A DNA stretch of 64,000 nucleotides from an uncultured Oscillospiraceae bacterium (GCA_900555015.1 USJL01000004.1:1-64000); one strand, 5' to 3'. Shown: positions 34,011-44,004, numbered from the stretch's first letter. Numbers and translations: made by a program. The notes: generated by a model from the sequence alone, not told the origin.

Positions 34011-36236
34011 CTATGTTAAATCATATGGGTTTAAGTCAATGCTGACAGAAACCTCTTTATATTCTTTCATTTTACTTAATGATTTCAAAATTTCGCTTAA
34101 CATTTTGCGAATAGATTTTGAATTTTTACATTTTATTGCAAGTCTATATCTAAAATTTTTATTAATTTTCCCAATTTTAGCCGGAGAAGGACCCAAAACA
34201 ATCAATTTCTCTTCAGCGTATGATGATTGATTTAAATCAACGAGTAATTCAAAAAATGATTTTGAACACAAAAGTGTTTTGTTTTCATCTTCACCAACAA
34301 ATGAAACAGAATAAATATCGCAAAAGGGCGGATAAGTAAGTGCTTTTCTCAAAGCAATTTCCGTTTCATAAAAAGATTTATAATCTTGATTACCTGCAAA
34401 TTCAATAACAGAATTTTGGGGATTGATTGTTTGAATTACCGCTTTTCCGCTTTCATCTCTTCTTCCGCTTCTGCCAACAACCTGAGTTATTAAATCAAAC
34501 GCACGTTCATTGGCAACATAATTTTCATCATACAATGAATTATCGGCGTTTACAACACCCACAAGTGTTACATTAGGAAAATCAAGACCTTTTGCAACCA
34601 TTTGAGTGCCGATTAAAATATCGTATTCGCCATTTGAAAATGCATTAAATAACTTTTCATGACTGAATTTTCCGGATGTTGTATCTGCGTCCATTCTTAA
34701 AATGCGAGCACTTGGGAACAAAAATTTTAATTCATCTTCAATACGTTGTGTGCCATATCCGCTGTATCTGACGCTTTTTGAATGACATTCAGGGCATTCA
34801 TTATCAAGAGGCTTGGAATAACCGCAATAATGGCACATAAGCCTATTATTAAAACTATGATAGGTTAAACTTATACTGCAATTTGGGCAAGTAATCACAT
34901 GACCGCATTCATTGCAAGCAATAAATGTATTATATCCCCTTCTGTTAATTAGCAAAATTGTTTGCTTACCCTTTTGCAAGTTATCTTCAATGAGAAAGCG
35001 AAGTGTAGCAGAAATAGGACTTTTATTTCCGTATTTCAGTTCTTGTTTCATATCAACGGTAATAACCTGCGGCAATTTTGCGTTACCGAATCTTTCGTCC
35101 AACTCACAAAGCACATATTTACCTTTTAAGGCAGCACAATAGCTTTCAACGCTCGGTGTAGCAGAAGTCATTAAAAACAATGCATTATTATACTTACATC
35201 TGAAATTTGCAATATCCCGTGCGTGGTATTTAGGTGTTCTGTCGCTTTTATAAGTATGCTCTTGTTCCTCATCCATAATAATTAATCCTAAATTATGAAC
35301 AGGAGCAAAAACAGCACTTCTTGTACCTACAACGATTTTTGCTTCTCCTCGATCAACACGCTTATATTCGTCATTTCTTTCGCCCAAAGAAAGTGCGCTG
35401 TGAAATACGGCTATATTTTTTCCGTATCTTTTATGAAAAATACCAAGCATTTGCGGTGTTAATGAAATTTCGGGAACCATAACGATAACATCTTTACCCA
35501 TATCTACAGCTTTATCAATCAAACTTAAATAAACCTGCGTTTTTCCGGAACCCGTAACTCCGAAAAGCAAACCGCTGCCACCATTATTTTCTAACATAGC
35601 GGCATATGTTTTATATGCTTTATTTTGTTTGTCGGACAAAATAATATCATCACGTTTATTAGAAATATCAAGTATATTATACGGCGTTCTGTAAACCTCA
35701 CGCAAATAATACTCGCATACACCATACTTTACAAGATTATCAAGAACAGTCTTACCAACAGAGCAAAATTCGCATACCTCTGAAACCGTTGCAGCGCCAA
35801 CATCAAACAAAAGTGAGCAAACAGAGTGCTGTTTGGGCGTTAAGTTGGGAAAATCATGTTCATCGAATATTTTCAAACGAATCATTTTATCATTTTTATC
35901 GCCGACTTTTCCTATTCCTCTGGGAAGCATAAGCTTTAAACATTCGTATGTTGTGCAAAAGCAGCGCTCTTTTAACCAAAGAGCAAGACAAACAGACTCA
36001 GCAGATAATGAATAATCTGTTTCAGCCGATATAATTTCTTTCAAATCGTTATTTATGGCGTAATAAGTTTTTAAAACAATTCCGTTTCTTTTTCGATTGC
36101 CTTTACCGAAAGGAACTTTAACACGAATCCCAGGCTTAATAATATTCTGCAAATCACTTGGAACATAATAATCATAATCGGAATCTGTGCTAAAAAAGGT
36201 ATTTTCAACAGCAACAGTTGCTATAAACCTGTTCAT
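34011..36236 (-). CDS. priA: primosomal replication restart helicase PriA
   Basis: PriA reloads the replisome at stalled forks. The 741-residue protein has an N-terminal DNA-binding domain, Walker [13 protein letters not shown] near 227, the DEEQ box [12 protein letters not shown], and zinc cysteines in [13 protein letters not shown] and [31 protein letters not shown] and [13 protein letters not shown] belong to the second helicase lobe. Its start overlaps the rpoZ stop by one base. Confidence 0.96.
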   Translation of the reverse strand: MNRFIATVAVENTFFSTDSDYDYYVPSDLQNIIKPGIRVKVPFGKGNRKRNGIVLKTYYAINNDLKEIISAETDYSLSAESVCLALWLKERCFCTTYECLKLMLPRGIGKVGDKNDKMIRLKIFDEHDFPNLTPKQHSVCSLLFDVGAATVSEVCEFCSVGKTVLDNLVKYGVCEYYLREVYRTPYNILDISNKRDDIILSDKQNKAYKTYAAMLENNGGSGLLFGVTGSGKTQVYLSLIDKAVDMGKDVIVMVPEISLTPQMLGIFHKRYGKNIAVFHSALSLGERNDEYKRVDRGEAKIVVGTRSAVFAPVHNLGLIIMDEEQEHTYKSDRTPKYHARDIANFRCKYNNALFLMTSATPSVESYCAALKGKYVLCELDERFGNAKLPQVITVDMKQELKYGNKSPISATLRFLIEDNLQKGKQTILLINRRGYNTFIACNECGHVITCPNCSISLTYHSFNNRLMCHYCGYSKPLDNECPECHSKSVRYSGYGTQRIEDELKFLFPSARILRMDADTTSGKFSHEKLFNAFSNGEYDILIGTQMVAKGLDFPNVTLVGVVNADNSLYDENYVANERAFDLITQVVGRSGRRDESGKAVIQTINPQNSVIEFAGNQDYKSFYETEIALRKALTYPPFCDIYSVSFVGEDENKTLLCSKSFFELLVDLNQSSYAEEKLIVLGPSPAKIGKINKNFRYRLAIKCKNSKSIRKMLSEILKSLSKMKEYKEVSVSIDLNPYDLT

Positions 36237-36451
36237 TACTTATTATGTGATTTAATTTCATCAGGCTCGGTAACAACATATTTACCGTCAAGAATTTCAT
36301 CAATAGCAGTTGAAACTGTTTTTTCATCAAGTAAAACATCATTTTCAACTGCTTCATCTCTGATTTCTCTTGCTCTTTTTGCTGTTCCTACAACAAGGCT
36401 GTATCTACTGTTACAATTTTTTAAAAGTTTCTTTAAATCAGGGTTAAACAT
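36236..36451 (-). CDS. rpoZ: DNA-directed RNA polymerase omega subunit
   Basis: Omega helps assemble the RNA polymerase beta' subunit. The ATG at 36451 follows AAGGAG and gives a 71-residue protein beginning MFNPDLKKLLKNCNSRYSLV, then GTAKRAREI, the core omega motif. A TTG-initiated extension of seven codons is open but overlaps the ribosome-binding site. The order gmk-rpoZ-priA is standard in Bacillota. Confidence 0.92.
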   Translation of the reverse strand: MFNPDLKKLLKNCNSRYSLVVGTAKRAREIRDEAVENDVLLDEKTVSTAIDEILDGKYVVTEPDEIKSHNK

Positions 36452-36472
36452 AATAAATCTCCTTAAAATCAA

Positions 36473-37045
36473 TTAATTTCTCTTTTTTAATTCTTTATCT
36501 AAAATTTCATTTACTTCATTAACTGCGTCTTCAAGCTTGTTATTAACAACAATATAATCAAAGGATGCAGTTGATTTTATTTCCTCTTTTGCAATTTCAA
36601 GTCTTCTTAAAATTGCATCATCAGTTTCTGTATTTCTCTTTATAAGTCTGTGCTTTAAAGTTTCCAAATCAGGCGGTAAAAGAAAAATAGAAACTGCATC
36701 AGGGCAATTTTTCATTACTTTTTGCGCACCCTTGCGCTCAATTATTAAAAAACAAATTTTACCGTCATTAACGGCTTTTAAAGCTGCATCTGCCGGTGTT
36801 CCGTAATAGCAATTATTATAGCTTGCATATTCAAGAAACATATTCTTTTCAATCATTTCTTCAAATTCCTGTTCTGTTTTGAAGAAATAATTTACTCCGT
36901 CAACTTCACCTTTTCTCGGACATCTTGTAGTTGCAGAAACAGATTCGCAAACATCGCCTCTTAATTTCGAAATTTCTCTGAAAACAGTATCTTTTCCGCA
37001 ACCGCTCGGAGCGGACAAAATAACAATCATTCCTGTTTTATTCAT
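36473..37045 (-). CDS. gmk: guanylate kinase
   Basis: Gmk phosphorylates GMP to GDP. The ATG at 37045, preceded by GGAGGTGG, gives 190 residues starting MNKTGMIVILSAPSGCGKD, with the P-loop APSGCGKD, SATTRCPRKGEVDGVNYFF for GMP binding, and LIKRNTETDD in the lid. The start overlaps the last codons of remA, so translation is probably coupled. Confidence 0.96.
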   Translation of the reverse strand: MNKTGMIVILSAPSGCGKDTVFREISKLRGDVCESVSATTRCPRKGEVDGVNYFFKTEQEFEEMIEKNMFLEYASYNNCYYGTPADAALKAVNDGKICFLIIERKGAQKVMKNCPDAVSIFLLPPDLETLKHRLIKRNTETDDAILRRLEIAKEEIKSTASFDYIVVNNKLEDAVNEVNEILDKELKKRN

Positions 37046-37286
37046 AATCCACCTCCGCACCGAACTTTTGAGAAATTTGTTTTAAATCCATATATGATAA
37101 AATTACATTATCACTGTCTGTAATAATAACGCTCATGGTTTTTCTTCCGTGAGTTGCGTCAATCAAAACACCTTTAGATTTGCTTTCCTGAATAATTCGT
37201 TTAACAGGAGCAGATTCGGGGCTTACTATTGAAATTACCCTATCTGCATTAACAAGATTGCCAAATCCAATATTAACTAAATTCAT
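37038..37286 (-). CDS. remA: RemA/DUF370-type regulator
   Basis: The 82-residue protein begins MNLVNIGFGNLVNADRVISI and has IDATHGRKTMSVIITDSDNVILS, diagnostic of DUF370/RemA. In Bacillus, RemA is a DNA-binding activator of matrix and osmoprotection genes, and the yicC-remA-gmk-rpoZ order is conserved. Whether this copy regulates the same targets is unknown. The ATG at 37286 follows GAGGTG. Confidence 0.92.
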   Translation of the reverse strand: MNLVNIGFGNLVNADRVISIVSPESAPVKRIIQESKSKGVLIDATHGRKTMSVIITDSDNVILSYMDLKQISQKFGAEVDYE

Positions 37287-37298
37287 TGTGAGCACCTC

Positions 37299-38177
37299 TT
37301 ATTCAATATTTTGAATTTGCTCACGTATTTTTTCAATTTCAGCTTTAATGTCAACAACCTTGCGTGCAATAGCAACATCATTGGCTTTTGAACCTATTGT
37401 ATTGGTTTCCCTGTTCATTTCCTGAACAAGAAAATCCATTTTTCTGCCGATTGCCTCTTCGCTGTTTAAAAATGAATGAAGTTGGTCTATATGTGAGCGA
37501 AGACGAACCGTTTCTTCTGCAACAGCAACCTTATCGGCATAAATTGCAACTTCCTGCAATATTCTGTTTTCATCAAGTGAAACATCACCTAAAAGCTCAT
37601 GAACACGTGTAACCAATTTATCGTTATATTCTTTTACTGTTTCAGGTGAACGCTGTTCAATAAATGAAACGCAATCAAGAATATACTCACTGCGTGAATA
37701 TACATCATCACGCATTTTTTCACCTTCGATTTGGCGCATTTCAATAAATTTGTCTACCGCTTTAGAGGTTACATCCTTAACATAACTCCAAATTTTTTCT
37801 TCATCTTCATCTGCCTTTTTAACAACCAAAACATCGGGATAACGGGAAATTGAAGAAGCACCGAAATCCTCTTTTAAATCATAAGTTTCGGCAATTTCTT
37901 CAAGTGCTTTAACATAAGCACCTGCTAAAGTATGATTTACTACAACTTGAGCGTCTTCCGTGTTAAGTGCTTCAATAGTAACAAAGCAATCAATTTTACC
38001 CCTTGAAACACGTGAATTAACATAAGATTTAATTTTGTCTTCAACAAAGCCATACTGTCTTGGCAATCTACAGTTAAATTCAAAATACCTGTGATTAACC
38101 GATTTTAATTCAACTGTAATAACATAACCGTCAATTTCTTTTGAGGCTCTGCCGAAACCTGTCATAGATTTAAGCAT
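37299..38177 (-). CDS. yicC: YicC family protein (probable endoribonuclease)
   Basis: The 292-residue protein has the YicC N-terminal start MLKSMTGFGRASKEIDGYVI, with VELKSVNHRYFEFNCRLPR, and the C-terminal DUF1732 section ending MDFLVQEMNRETNTIGSKAND. Family members have been reported to cleave RNA or recruit PNPase to small RNAs. It is the first gene of the 16-gene operon. Confidence 0.95.
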   Translation of the reverse strand: MLKSMTGFGRASKEIDGYVITVELKSVNHRYFEFNCRLPRQYGFVEDKIKSYVNSRVSRGKIDCFVTIEALNTEDAQVVVNHTLAGAYVKALEEIAETYDLKEDFGASSISRYPDVLVVKKADEDEEKIWSYVKDVTSKAVDKFIEMRQIEGEKMRDDVYSRSEYILDCVSFIEQRSPETVKEYNDKLVTRVHELLGDVSLDENRILQEVAIYADKVAVAEETVRLRSHIDQLHSFLNSEEAIGRKMDFLVQEMNRETNTIGSKANDVAIARKVVDIKAEIEKIREQIQNIE

Positions 38178-38206
38178 AAATACATCTCCAACTTTTTATT
38201 GCAAAT

Positions 38207-38235
38207 ATTATATTACTTAACATATATAAGGTCAA
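38207..38235 (-). promoter_or_regulatory. promoter of the yicC-spoVM operon
   Basis: TTGACC (38235-38230) and a perfect TATAAT (38212-38207) are 17 bases apart on the minus strand, about 30 bases upstream of yicC. No terminator was seen from here to 25086. Confidence 0.7.
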
Positions 38236-38283
38236 TGATTTGTTAACAATTTATTTACAATATTAATGAAATTTTAACAAAAT

Positions 38284-38318
38284 AAAAAAGCCGCTCCAAA
38301 ATTATATTATCGGAACGG
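38284..38318 (-). terminator. terminator after the WYL regulator
   Basis: On the minus strand CCGTTCC (38318-38312) pairs with GGAGCGG (38297-38291), with one G-U pair, followed by C and TTTTTT (38289-38284). Confidence 0.88.
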
Positions 38319-38334
38319 TTTATATTAATAAATG

Positions 38335-39327
38335 TTATTGATAAACAGAAATTATTGAAGTTGCTTTTTCTTTAATTTTCTCTACCAAAGACTCGGGCTC
38401 AGTTACTTTGATTTTGTTGCCGTATTGCATAACCCAACTTACAAGTCCATCGCTTACAGCAGCCTTAACTGTAGTTGAAAAATGGTCATTGTCAATGGCG
38501 GTAAACGGAATTTTACTGCCAAATCTATCCATCATTTCTTCCCGTAAATCAAGATGACAAATAATTTTAACATTTTCTGTTTTACCTGAAAACATATTAA
38601 ACATTTTAGCAGCATAATCGGCAGAATCAAAAACACCGTCTTCATATTCGCTCACTTCTTCAACAGGTCTGGCAGTTTCGTCTAATATTTCAATTTTTCT
38701 CATTCTGTCTAATCTTAAATTCATAAGATTATCGTATTTTTCGTTATTGCAAACAAGGTAATAGTGGTCTTCTTTCCAAATTAACGAATAAGGTGAAACA
38801 ATAAAAGTTTTTGTTGTATACGATTTTTTATTTTCCTTATCAATATTTCTGCGCTTATAAGTGAATTTTACTTTTTTATTGATACTTATCGCTTCATCCA
38901 AATTGTCGATAATATAATAAATTTCTTCGTTATCACATTTATTTTCACTTTCTCTGTAAACTTGAGAAGTAAGCTCTTTCGCCTGATAAAAAGAAACAAG
39001 CGACTCAAGTTTATTTACAAGCGCCTTAGTTTTATTAGGGGTAATAAATCCCGCAAATGTTACTGCGTCAATAAGAAGTCGTACCTCGGGAATTTCAAAT
39101 GTCCTCGAAGCCATAAAAAAGCCTTTTTTAGGAGATTTTACACTAACAATATTACAACCTATTTCATTTAATGCTTTAACATCAGCGTAAATACTTTTTC
39201 TTTCGCATGTAATTCCGTCTTTTTCAAGCATTTGAATAAGTTGTGTTGTTGTTAAAGGATGTTCCTCGTCGGAAAATTGCTCTAAATACTTTAAAATAAA
39301 CAATGTTTTCAATTTTGAAGTTTGCAT
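38335..39327 (-). CDS. WYL-domain transcriptional regulator
   Basis: The 330-residue protein has an N-terminal winged helix-turn-helix (about 15-65, TTTQLIQMLEKDG then RKSIYADVKALNEIG), a middle WYL domain (about 145-225; VSPYSLIWKEDHYYLV is the ligand-pocket strand region) and a C-terminal WCX-like section. WYL regulators often respond to nucleotides or nucleic-acid fragments. It lies 27 bases after a penicillin-binding protein gene with a GAGGTGAT site, so both are co-transcribed and it may regulate its own unit. Confidence 0.9.
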   Translation of the reverse strand: MQTSKLKTLFILKYLEQFSDEEHPLTTTQLIQMLEKDGITCERKSIYADVKALNEIGCNIVSVKSPKKGFFMASRTFEIPEVRLLIDAVTFAGFITPNKTKALVNKLESLVSFYQAKELTSQVYRESENKCDNEEIYYIIDNLDEAISINKKVKFTYKRRNIDKENKKSYTTKTFIVSPYSLIWKEDHYYLVCNNEKYDNLMNLRLDRMRKIEILDETARPVEEVSEYEDGVFDSADYAAKMFNMFSGKTENVKIICHLDLREEMMDRFGSKIPFTAIDNDHFSTTVKAAVSDGLVSWVMQYGNKIKVTEPESLVEKIKEKATSIISVYQ

Positions 39328-39354
39328 ATTATCACCTCAAAACATATATTATCA

Positions 39355-40836
39355 TTATTTATATAATTTTTCAACTATGCTCCTAAAAATCGGACAGCAA
39401 TCCGCCGAACCGCTTACACCGTTCTCATTTAAAATAACAACAGCATATTTGGGATTGTCAAAAGGATAAAATCCTGCAAACCAAGTGTCATATATTTCAT
39501 TTTCATCAATAAATTTACCTGTTTGCGCTGTTGATGTTTTACCCGCACTTTTTTCGTTATAATCGGCTTTATTTCCTGTTCCGTCTGAAACAGCAAAACG
39601 CATATATTCGGTTAATTTATAAGATGTGCTTGCTTTAAAAACTCTTTTTCCCAAATCCGTTTCGTTATAAAATGCGCCGCCGTTATCATCAACACTTCCC
39701 AAAACAAAATTAGGAACATTATATATTCCGCCATTTGCTATGGCACAAACAACAGAAATAAAATGGAGCGGTGAATCTGTTAATTTTCCTTGCCCAAATC
39801 CAAGCAAAGCCAACTCACCTTTTGATTTTAATTCGTTAATACTTGGAAAATATCCTCCGTTTAATTTAATATTTGATTCAATATCAATCATTTCGCCGAA
39901 ACCAAGAGATTTTGCAGTTTCAAAAATCTTTTCTTTACCTAATTTCAAAGCACAGTTTATAAAATAGCAGTTGCAGGAATTAGCAAGCCCCTGCTTTAAA
40001 TTTTGTTTACCGTGTACTTTTTCTTTTTGACAAGTAAATGTAGTATCGCCGACAATTATTTTACCGTTACATTCATAAACTTCATCAAAACCGTTTTCAA
40101 TAGCGCAAATTGAAACAACCGTCTTAAATATCGAACCTACCGGGTAAGTTAATTCACAATGATTTAAGCTGTCTTTACTTTTACTGACACAAGCAAGAAT
40201 GTTGCAAGTATCAACATCTGCAACAATTACTGCACCACTGTTAATTGTTACAGAACATTCTTCGGCGATTTTCTGTACATTCTTATCTAAAGTTAAAATA
40301 ACTCCTTTTGACGAATCATAATTATAATTTAAAATTTCTCCATCATCACCTTCAAGAAGTCTTCCCTTAGCATTAACAGCGAAATTCACCGTTTTTTCTC
40401 CCACAATATCGCTAAAATTATTTTGAAGTTCTTTTATTACAACATTTGTATTTTTAAAATTATCAGTTTTGATTTTTTCAATTTGAATATATTTGCAACC
40501 ATAATCTTTTTTTCCAACTTTTTTCAATACAGGATAACCTTTTGACAATTCATCTTTTATTTCTTTACACTCGTCTTTATCAAATATTAAATTTAATTCG
40601 CTTAGACACTTTTCGTTTGGTCTTATAACAGCAATATACCCTATATCATTATTAGTTAATTTATTTAAATTGCAATCATACAAAGTCAAATTTAATTTAT
40701 CTATATTTAGCGTGTAACTGTTATATGTTGAAGATACGGCAAATTCACCGCTGAACATAATATAAGCTATTCTTCCAAGTGTGATAACAAAAGTAAAAAT
40801 AATGGTTAACATTAAAGAAATAATTCTTTTAGACAA
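39355..40836 (-). CDS. class B penicillin-binding protein (PbpA/FtsI-like transpeptidase)
   Basis: A membrane-anchored D,D-transpeptidase of 493 residues with an N-terminal membrane segment (about 4-26). The active-site Ser is in YPVGSIFKTVV (SIFK near 235), SCN serves as the SxN box in LANSCNCYF, and the KTG-equivalent is KTSTAQTG. The N-terminal module is short for this class and unusually rich in Cys and Lys. It is not clearly SpoVD or PBP2. The start is a TTG at 40836 whose AGAGGTG site lies in the 3' arm of the preceding hairpin. Confidence 0.85.
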   Translation of the reverse strand: MSKRIISLMLTIIFTFVITLGRIAYIMFSGEFAVSSTYNSYTLNIDKLNLTLYDCNLNKLTNNDIGYIAVIRPNEKCLSELNLIFDKDECKEIKDELSKGYPVLKKVGKKDYGCKYIQIEKIKTDNFKNTNVVIKELQNNFSDIVGEKTVNFAVNAKGRLLEGDDGEILNYNYDSSKGVILTLDKNVQKIAEECSVTINSGAVIVADVDTCNILACVSKSKDSLNHCELTYPVGSIFKTVVSICAIENGFDEVYECNGKIIVGDTTFTCQKEKVHGKQNLKQGLANSCNCYFINCALKLGKEKIFETAKSLGFGEMIDIESNIKLNGGYFPSINELKSKGELALLGFGQGKLTDSPLHFISVVCAIANGGIYNVPNFVLGSVDDNGGAFYNETDLGKRVFKASTSYKLTEYMRFAVSDGTGNKADYNEKSAGKTSTAQTGKFIDENEIYDTWFAGFYPFDNPKYAVVILNENGVSGSADCCPIFRSIVEKLYK

Positions 40837-40842
40837 AATTAA

Positions 40843-40874
40843 AACACCTCTGTGATATTATTCACAAAGGTGTT
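40843..40874 (-). terminator. terminator-like hairpin between U32 gene and PBP
   Basis: On the minus strand AACACCTTTGTGA pairs with TCACAGAGGTGTT over 13 bp (one G-U pair), with a 6-base loop, followed by TTTAATTTT. It ends the dnaG-rpoD operon. Its 3' arm includes AGAGGTG, the ribosome-binding site of the PBP gene. Confidence 0.8.
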
Positions 40875-40879
40875 ATTTT

Positions 40880-42103
40880 TTAATCTCTTTTCCGCCTAAA
40901 AATAGCGTTCGATGAAATATTTCCGTCATACTTAAACGAATAAACATCTGTTGCCTTATTTGCAACATCAGTTTTTTCGTTATCATTTTCATTATACAAA
41001 TCTTCAACTTTTATAATATAAGGCTTTTTAAAGGGCTCAACTACTTCAAGCTCATCACCTTGATAAAATCTGTTTCTTTGAACAACAACGATTCTGCCGT
41101 TTTCATATTTTTTAAATACGGCACAAACATCCCAATCACGAATATAACCGCCTGTTTCATGAACCTGACCGTTTTGAATTTTACCAAAATTAAAACCGGT
41201 GGTATATTGACGGTGGCTCATTTTATCCATTTCGTCAAGAATCCACTGAGGAACTTTAAAATCATCAGAAGGATTTTTTAAATACTCATCTATAGCTGCA
41301 CGATAAGCATAAGTAACAATCGCTGTATAATACTCGCTTTTTGCCCTTCCTTCAATTTTAAATGAATCAATTCCGGCATCTACAAGTTCAGGAATATGTT
41401 CTATCATACATAAATCTTTTGAATTAAATATATAAGTTCCGTCTTCCTCTTGATTAATAGGAAAATATTGACCCGGTCTTGTTTCTTCAACAAGATGATA
41501 TTTCCACCTGCAAGGTTGAGCACAATCGCCCCTGTTTGCATCTCTTCCAACCATATAATCGGAAAGAATACATCTGCCGCTGAAACTCATACACATGGCA
41601 CCGTGCACAAATACTTCTATTTCAAGATTCGGATTTGTTTTTTCTCTTATAGTTTTAATTTCTTTGAGAGATAATTCACGTGCTGTTACAATACGAGTCG
41701 CCCCCATATCATAAAAAGCATTGGCAGTTTGATAATTAACAACACCGGCTTGTGTTGAAATATGCACATCGGTATCGGGAGCGTATTTTTTTGCCAAAGA
41801 CAGCACTCCCATATCGGCAATAATCAAAGCGTCTACACCTATAGATGAAACATATTTTAAATATTCCGGCAACATATCAATTTCTTCATTGCGCGGCAAT
41901 GTATTACATGTTAAATACAGCTTTTTATTATTTGCATGAACAAAATCAACAGCCTCTTTTAATTGTTCGCCATTAAAATTTGACGGATTTGTTCTCATTC
42001 CAAACATGGTTCCGCCTACATATACGGCGTCTGCTCCGAATTTTACGGCAAGTTTTAATCTTTCAAAATCACCGGCAGGTGAAAGTAATTCTATATTTCT
42101 CAT
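40880..42103 (-). CDS. U32 family peptidase-like protein, TrhP/YrrO-like
   Basis: The 407-residue protein begins MRNIELLSPAGDFERLKLAV and has FGADAVYVGG, EVFVHGAMCMSFSGRC and GDCAQPCRWKYHL, the Cys-rich U32 signature. The operon position after mltG matches the yrrL-yrrN-yrrO region of Bacillus, where the U32 proteins (TrhP) hydroxylate uridine 34 of tRNA. That role is therefore more likely than proteolysis. The ATG at 42103 lies two bases after the mltG stop with no own ribosome-binding site, implying coupling. Confidence 0.88.
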   Translation of the reverse strand: MRNIELLSPAGDFERLKLAVKFGADAVYVGGTMFGMRTNPSNFNGEQLKEAVDFVHANNKKLYLTCNTLPRNEEIDMLPEYLKYVSSIGVDALIIADMGVLSLAKKYAPDTDVHISTQAGVVNYQTANAFYDMGATRIVTARELSLKEIKTIREKTNPNLEIEVFVHGAMCMSFSGRCILSDYMVGRDANRGDCAQPCRWKYHLVEETRPGQYFPINQEEDGTYIFNSKDLCMIEHIPELVDAGIDSFKIEGRAKSEYYTAIVTYAYRAAIDEYLKNPSDDFKVPQWILDEMDKMSHRQYTTGFNFGKIQNGQVHETGGYIRDWDVCAVFKKYENGRIVVVQRNRFYQGDELEVVEPFKKPYIIKVEDLYNENDNEKTDVANKATDVYSFKYDGNISSNAIFRRKRD

Positions 42104-42105
42104 AA

Positions 42106-43371
42106 TCAATAATTTAAATAAGGTGCGTAAGTTTGAATTTTCGATTTGAATTCCGCATAAGTTGATGCGGTATAAAGGTTTCCGTTTGTATCATGGAAGA
42201 AGAAATAATAATCTGTCTCTTCAGGATATAATGCGGCTTCTATTGCGGCAATACCGGGATTACAAATTGGTCCCTGAGGCAAACCGACAACTGTTGAATT
42301 ATTATTTGTATTATAATAATTCAAATAGTACTCAGAAGTGTGTGCAGAAGTTGACGATAAAGACGGTGCAACTTTATTATTAATGTAATCGGAAGTTGAT
42401 TGACAGCCAAGTGACGGATAATTTGTTTTATCCTTTAGTCTGTTTTCTATAACAGAAGCAATAGTTGCCATTTGGTCATTATTTCCTGCTTCAGCCTGAA
42501 CAATTGAAGCAATGGTTAATATTTCATACATTGAATAGCCCATTTCTGCGGCACGTTTTCTGTATTCTTCAGTAATATTTTTTTCTGTATTTGAAAGGAA
42601 AGTTTCAATAGTGCTTGATGCACTTTGTCCTATATAGAAATCATACGTATCTGGGAAAAGATATCCCTCAAGCCTATAAGGCACCTGTTCTTTTGATTCC
42701 AAACCCGAAACAAGGGAATAAGAGAAATTAGTTGACTCAATAACCGAAAGCAAAGCCGCCCTGTCGCAAACTTCATTATCAACAAGTTTATTGATAATAT
42801 CGGCAGTAGTATAGCCTTCAGGGAAAGTCAGCCTTATAGTTTCTGTGTTTTCAGGCTTGCCTTTTAACGTGATAAGCATACCCTCCAGTCCCATTTTTCC
42901 GTATAAATAATAAACGCCGGCTTCATAAGGACCGTCAACATCATGACCGCTTAAAACCTTATCGGATAATGCAACAAAAAACTTGCAAAAGTTTTTACAT
43001 TTAATTAATCCGTTGTCAGCAAGTAAATCTATAGCTTTTGACGAAGAATCAATTTCTTCGGTAAAACTTACCGTAACAGATGAAGTTGATTTTGTAATGC
43101 CGAATATATCGTTTAAACAAAATACAGCGTAAACAGAAAGAATCATAGAAACAACTATTACAATAATAAAAAACATATATGTGGATGCAACACTGTTATT
43201 TGCTTCTTTTCTTTTTGCTTTAATAACCGATTTTTTTGCATTTTCTTTTTGCTTTTTCTCATCACTTATTTTTTTTGCAAAATCCTCTTCGGAAAAATAA
43301 ATATCCTTGTGCGAAGATGCATTGTCAACAGGATTAATTCCCGAATTTTCAAAATCGAATTTATCAGCCAT
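42106..43371 (-). CDS. mltG: endolytic transglycosylase MltG
   Basis: MltG cuts nascent glycan strands at the membrane and sets their length. The 421-residue protein has a Lys-rich cytoplasmic N-terminus, one membrane segment (about 66-90, MFFIIVIVVSMILSVYAV), and a YceG domain with LRLTFPEGYT, LEGYLFPDTYDF and the catalytic Glu in ASIVQAEAG; VGLPQGPICNPG is also conserved. A 75-base gap separates it from the cyclo-ligase gene. Confidence 0.95.
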   Translation of the reverse strand: MADKFDFENSGINPVDNASSHKDIYFSEEDFAKKISDEKKQKENAKKSVIKAKRKEANNSVASTYMFFIIVIVVSMILSVYAVFCLNDIFGITKSTSSVTVSFTEEIDSSSKAIDLLADNGLIKCKNFCKFFVALSDKVLSGHDVDGPYEAGVYYLYGKMGLEGMLITLKGKPENTETIRLTFPEGYTTADIINKLVDNEVCDRAALLSVIESTNFSYSLVSGLESKEQVPYRLEGYLFPDTYDFYIGQSASSTIETFLSNTEKNITEEYRKRAAEMGYSMYEILTIASIVQAEAGNNDQMATIASVIENRLKDKTNYPSLGCQSTSDYINNKVAPSLSSTSAHTSEYYLNYYNTNNNSTVVGLPQGPICNPGIAAIEAALYPEETDYYFFFHDTNGNLYTASTYAEFKSKIQTYAPYLNY

Positions 43372-43446
43372 TAAATCACTACCTTTCCAATCACAACTTT
43401 TAACTTCTAAAAAATAAATACTAAATTAATGTATTAAGATTAAACA

Positions 43447-44004
43447 TTACATACATGAAATTACTTCCTGCTCGGTAATAATAAAATCAACTTTCATATC
43501 AAAATCATTAATAGGCAATTCATTTACAACCAAGTTATTATAACACAAACCTGCAGAAACAGAAACATTATTTTTCAAAAATCTGTCATAATAGCCTTTT
43601 CCGTAACCCAAGCGATAACCGTTTTGGTCAAAAGCTATGCCCGGAACTAAACAAACGGCATCGTCAAACGAGCAAACCTTTTCGCAAGTATCGTCAGGTT
43701 CTGATATTCCATAAAATCCTTTATGCAAATCACTAAATGATTTTATTATGCGGAACTCCATTAATCCGTCATTATTTAAGCAAACAGGAACAGCCACTGT
43801 TTTTCCGTCTTTAAAAGCAGTTTCAATAATAAGGTTTGTATTTACCTCATCTTTTAGAGCAATATAGCATAATATTAAGTTTGAATTTTTATATGTATTA
43901 CTTTTTAAAAAGTTTTGGCATATAACAGAACTTTTAACTTCTTTATTCTCAATATTGGCTCTGATATTTTTTAATTCTCTTCTTAATTTATTTTTTATTT
44001 GCAT
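43447..44004 (-). CDS. 5-formyltetrahydrofolate cyclo-ligase
   Basis: The enzyme converts 5-formyl-THF to 5,10-methenyl-THF with ATP. The 185-residue protein has the family signature LVPGIAFDQNGYRLGYGKGY followed by YDRFL, and an N-terminal KNKLRRELKN basic patch. It overlaps the DJ-1 gene by ten bases. Confidence 0.94.
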   Translation of the reverse strand: MQIKNKLRRELKNIRANIENKEVKSSVICQNFLKSNTYKNSNLILCYIALKDEVNTNLIIETAFKDGKTVAVPVCLNNDGLMEFRIIKSFSDLHKGFYGISEPDDTCEKVCSFDDAVCLVPGIAFDQNGYRLGYGKGYYDRFLKNNVSVSAGLCYNNLVVNELPINDFDMKVDFIITEQEVISCM

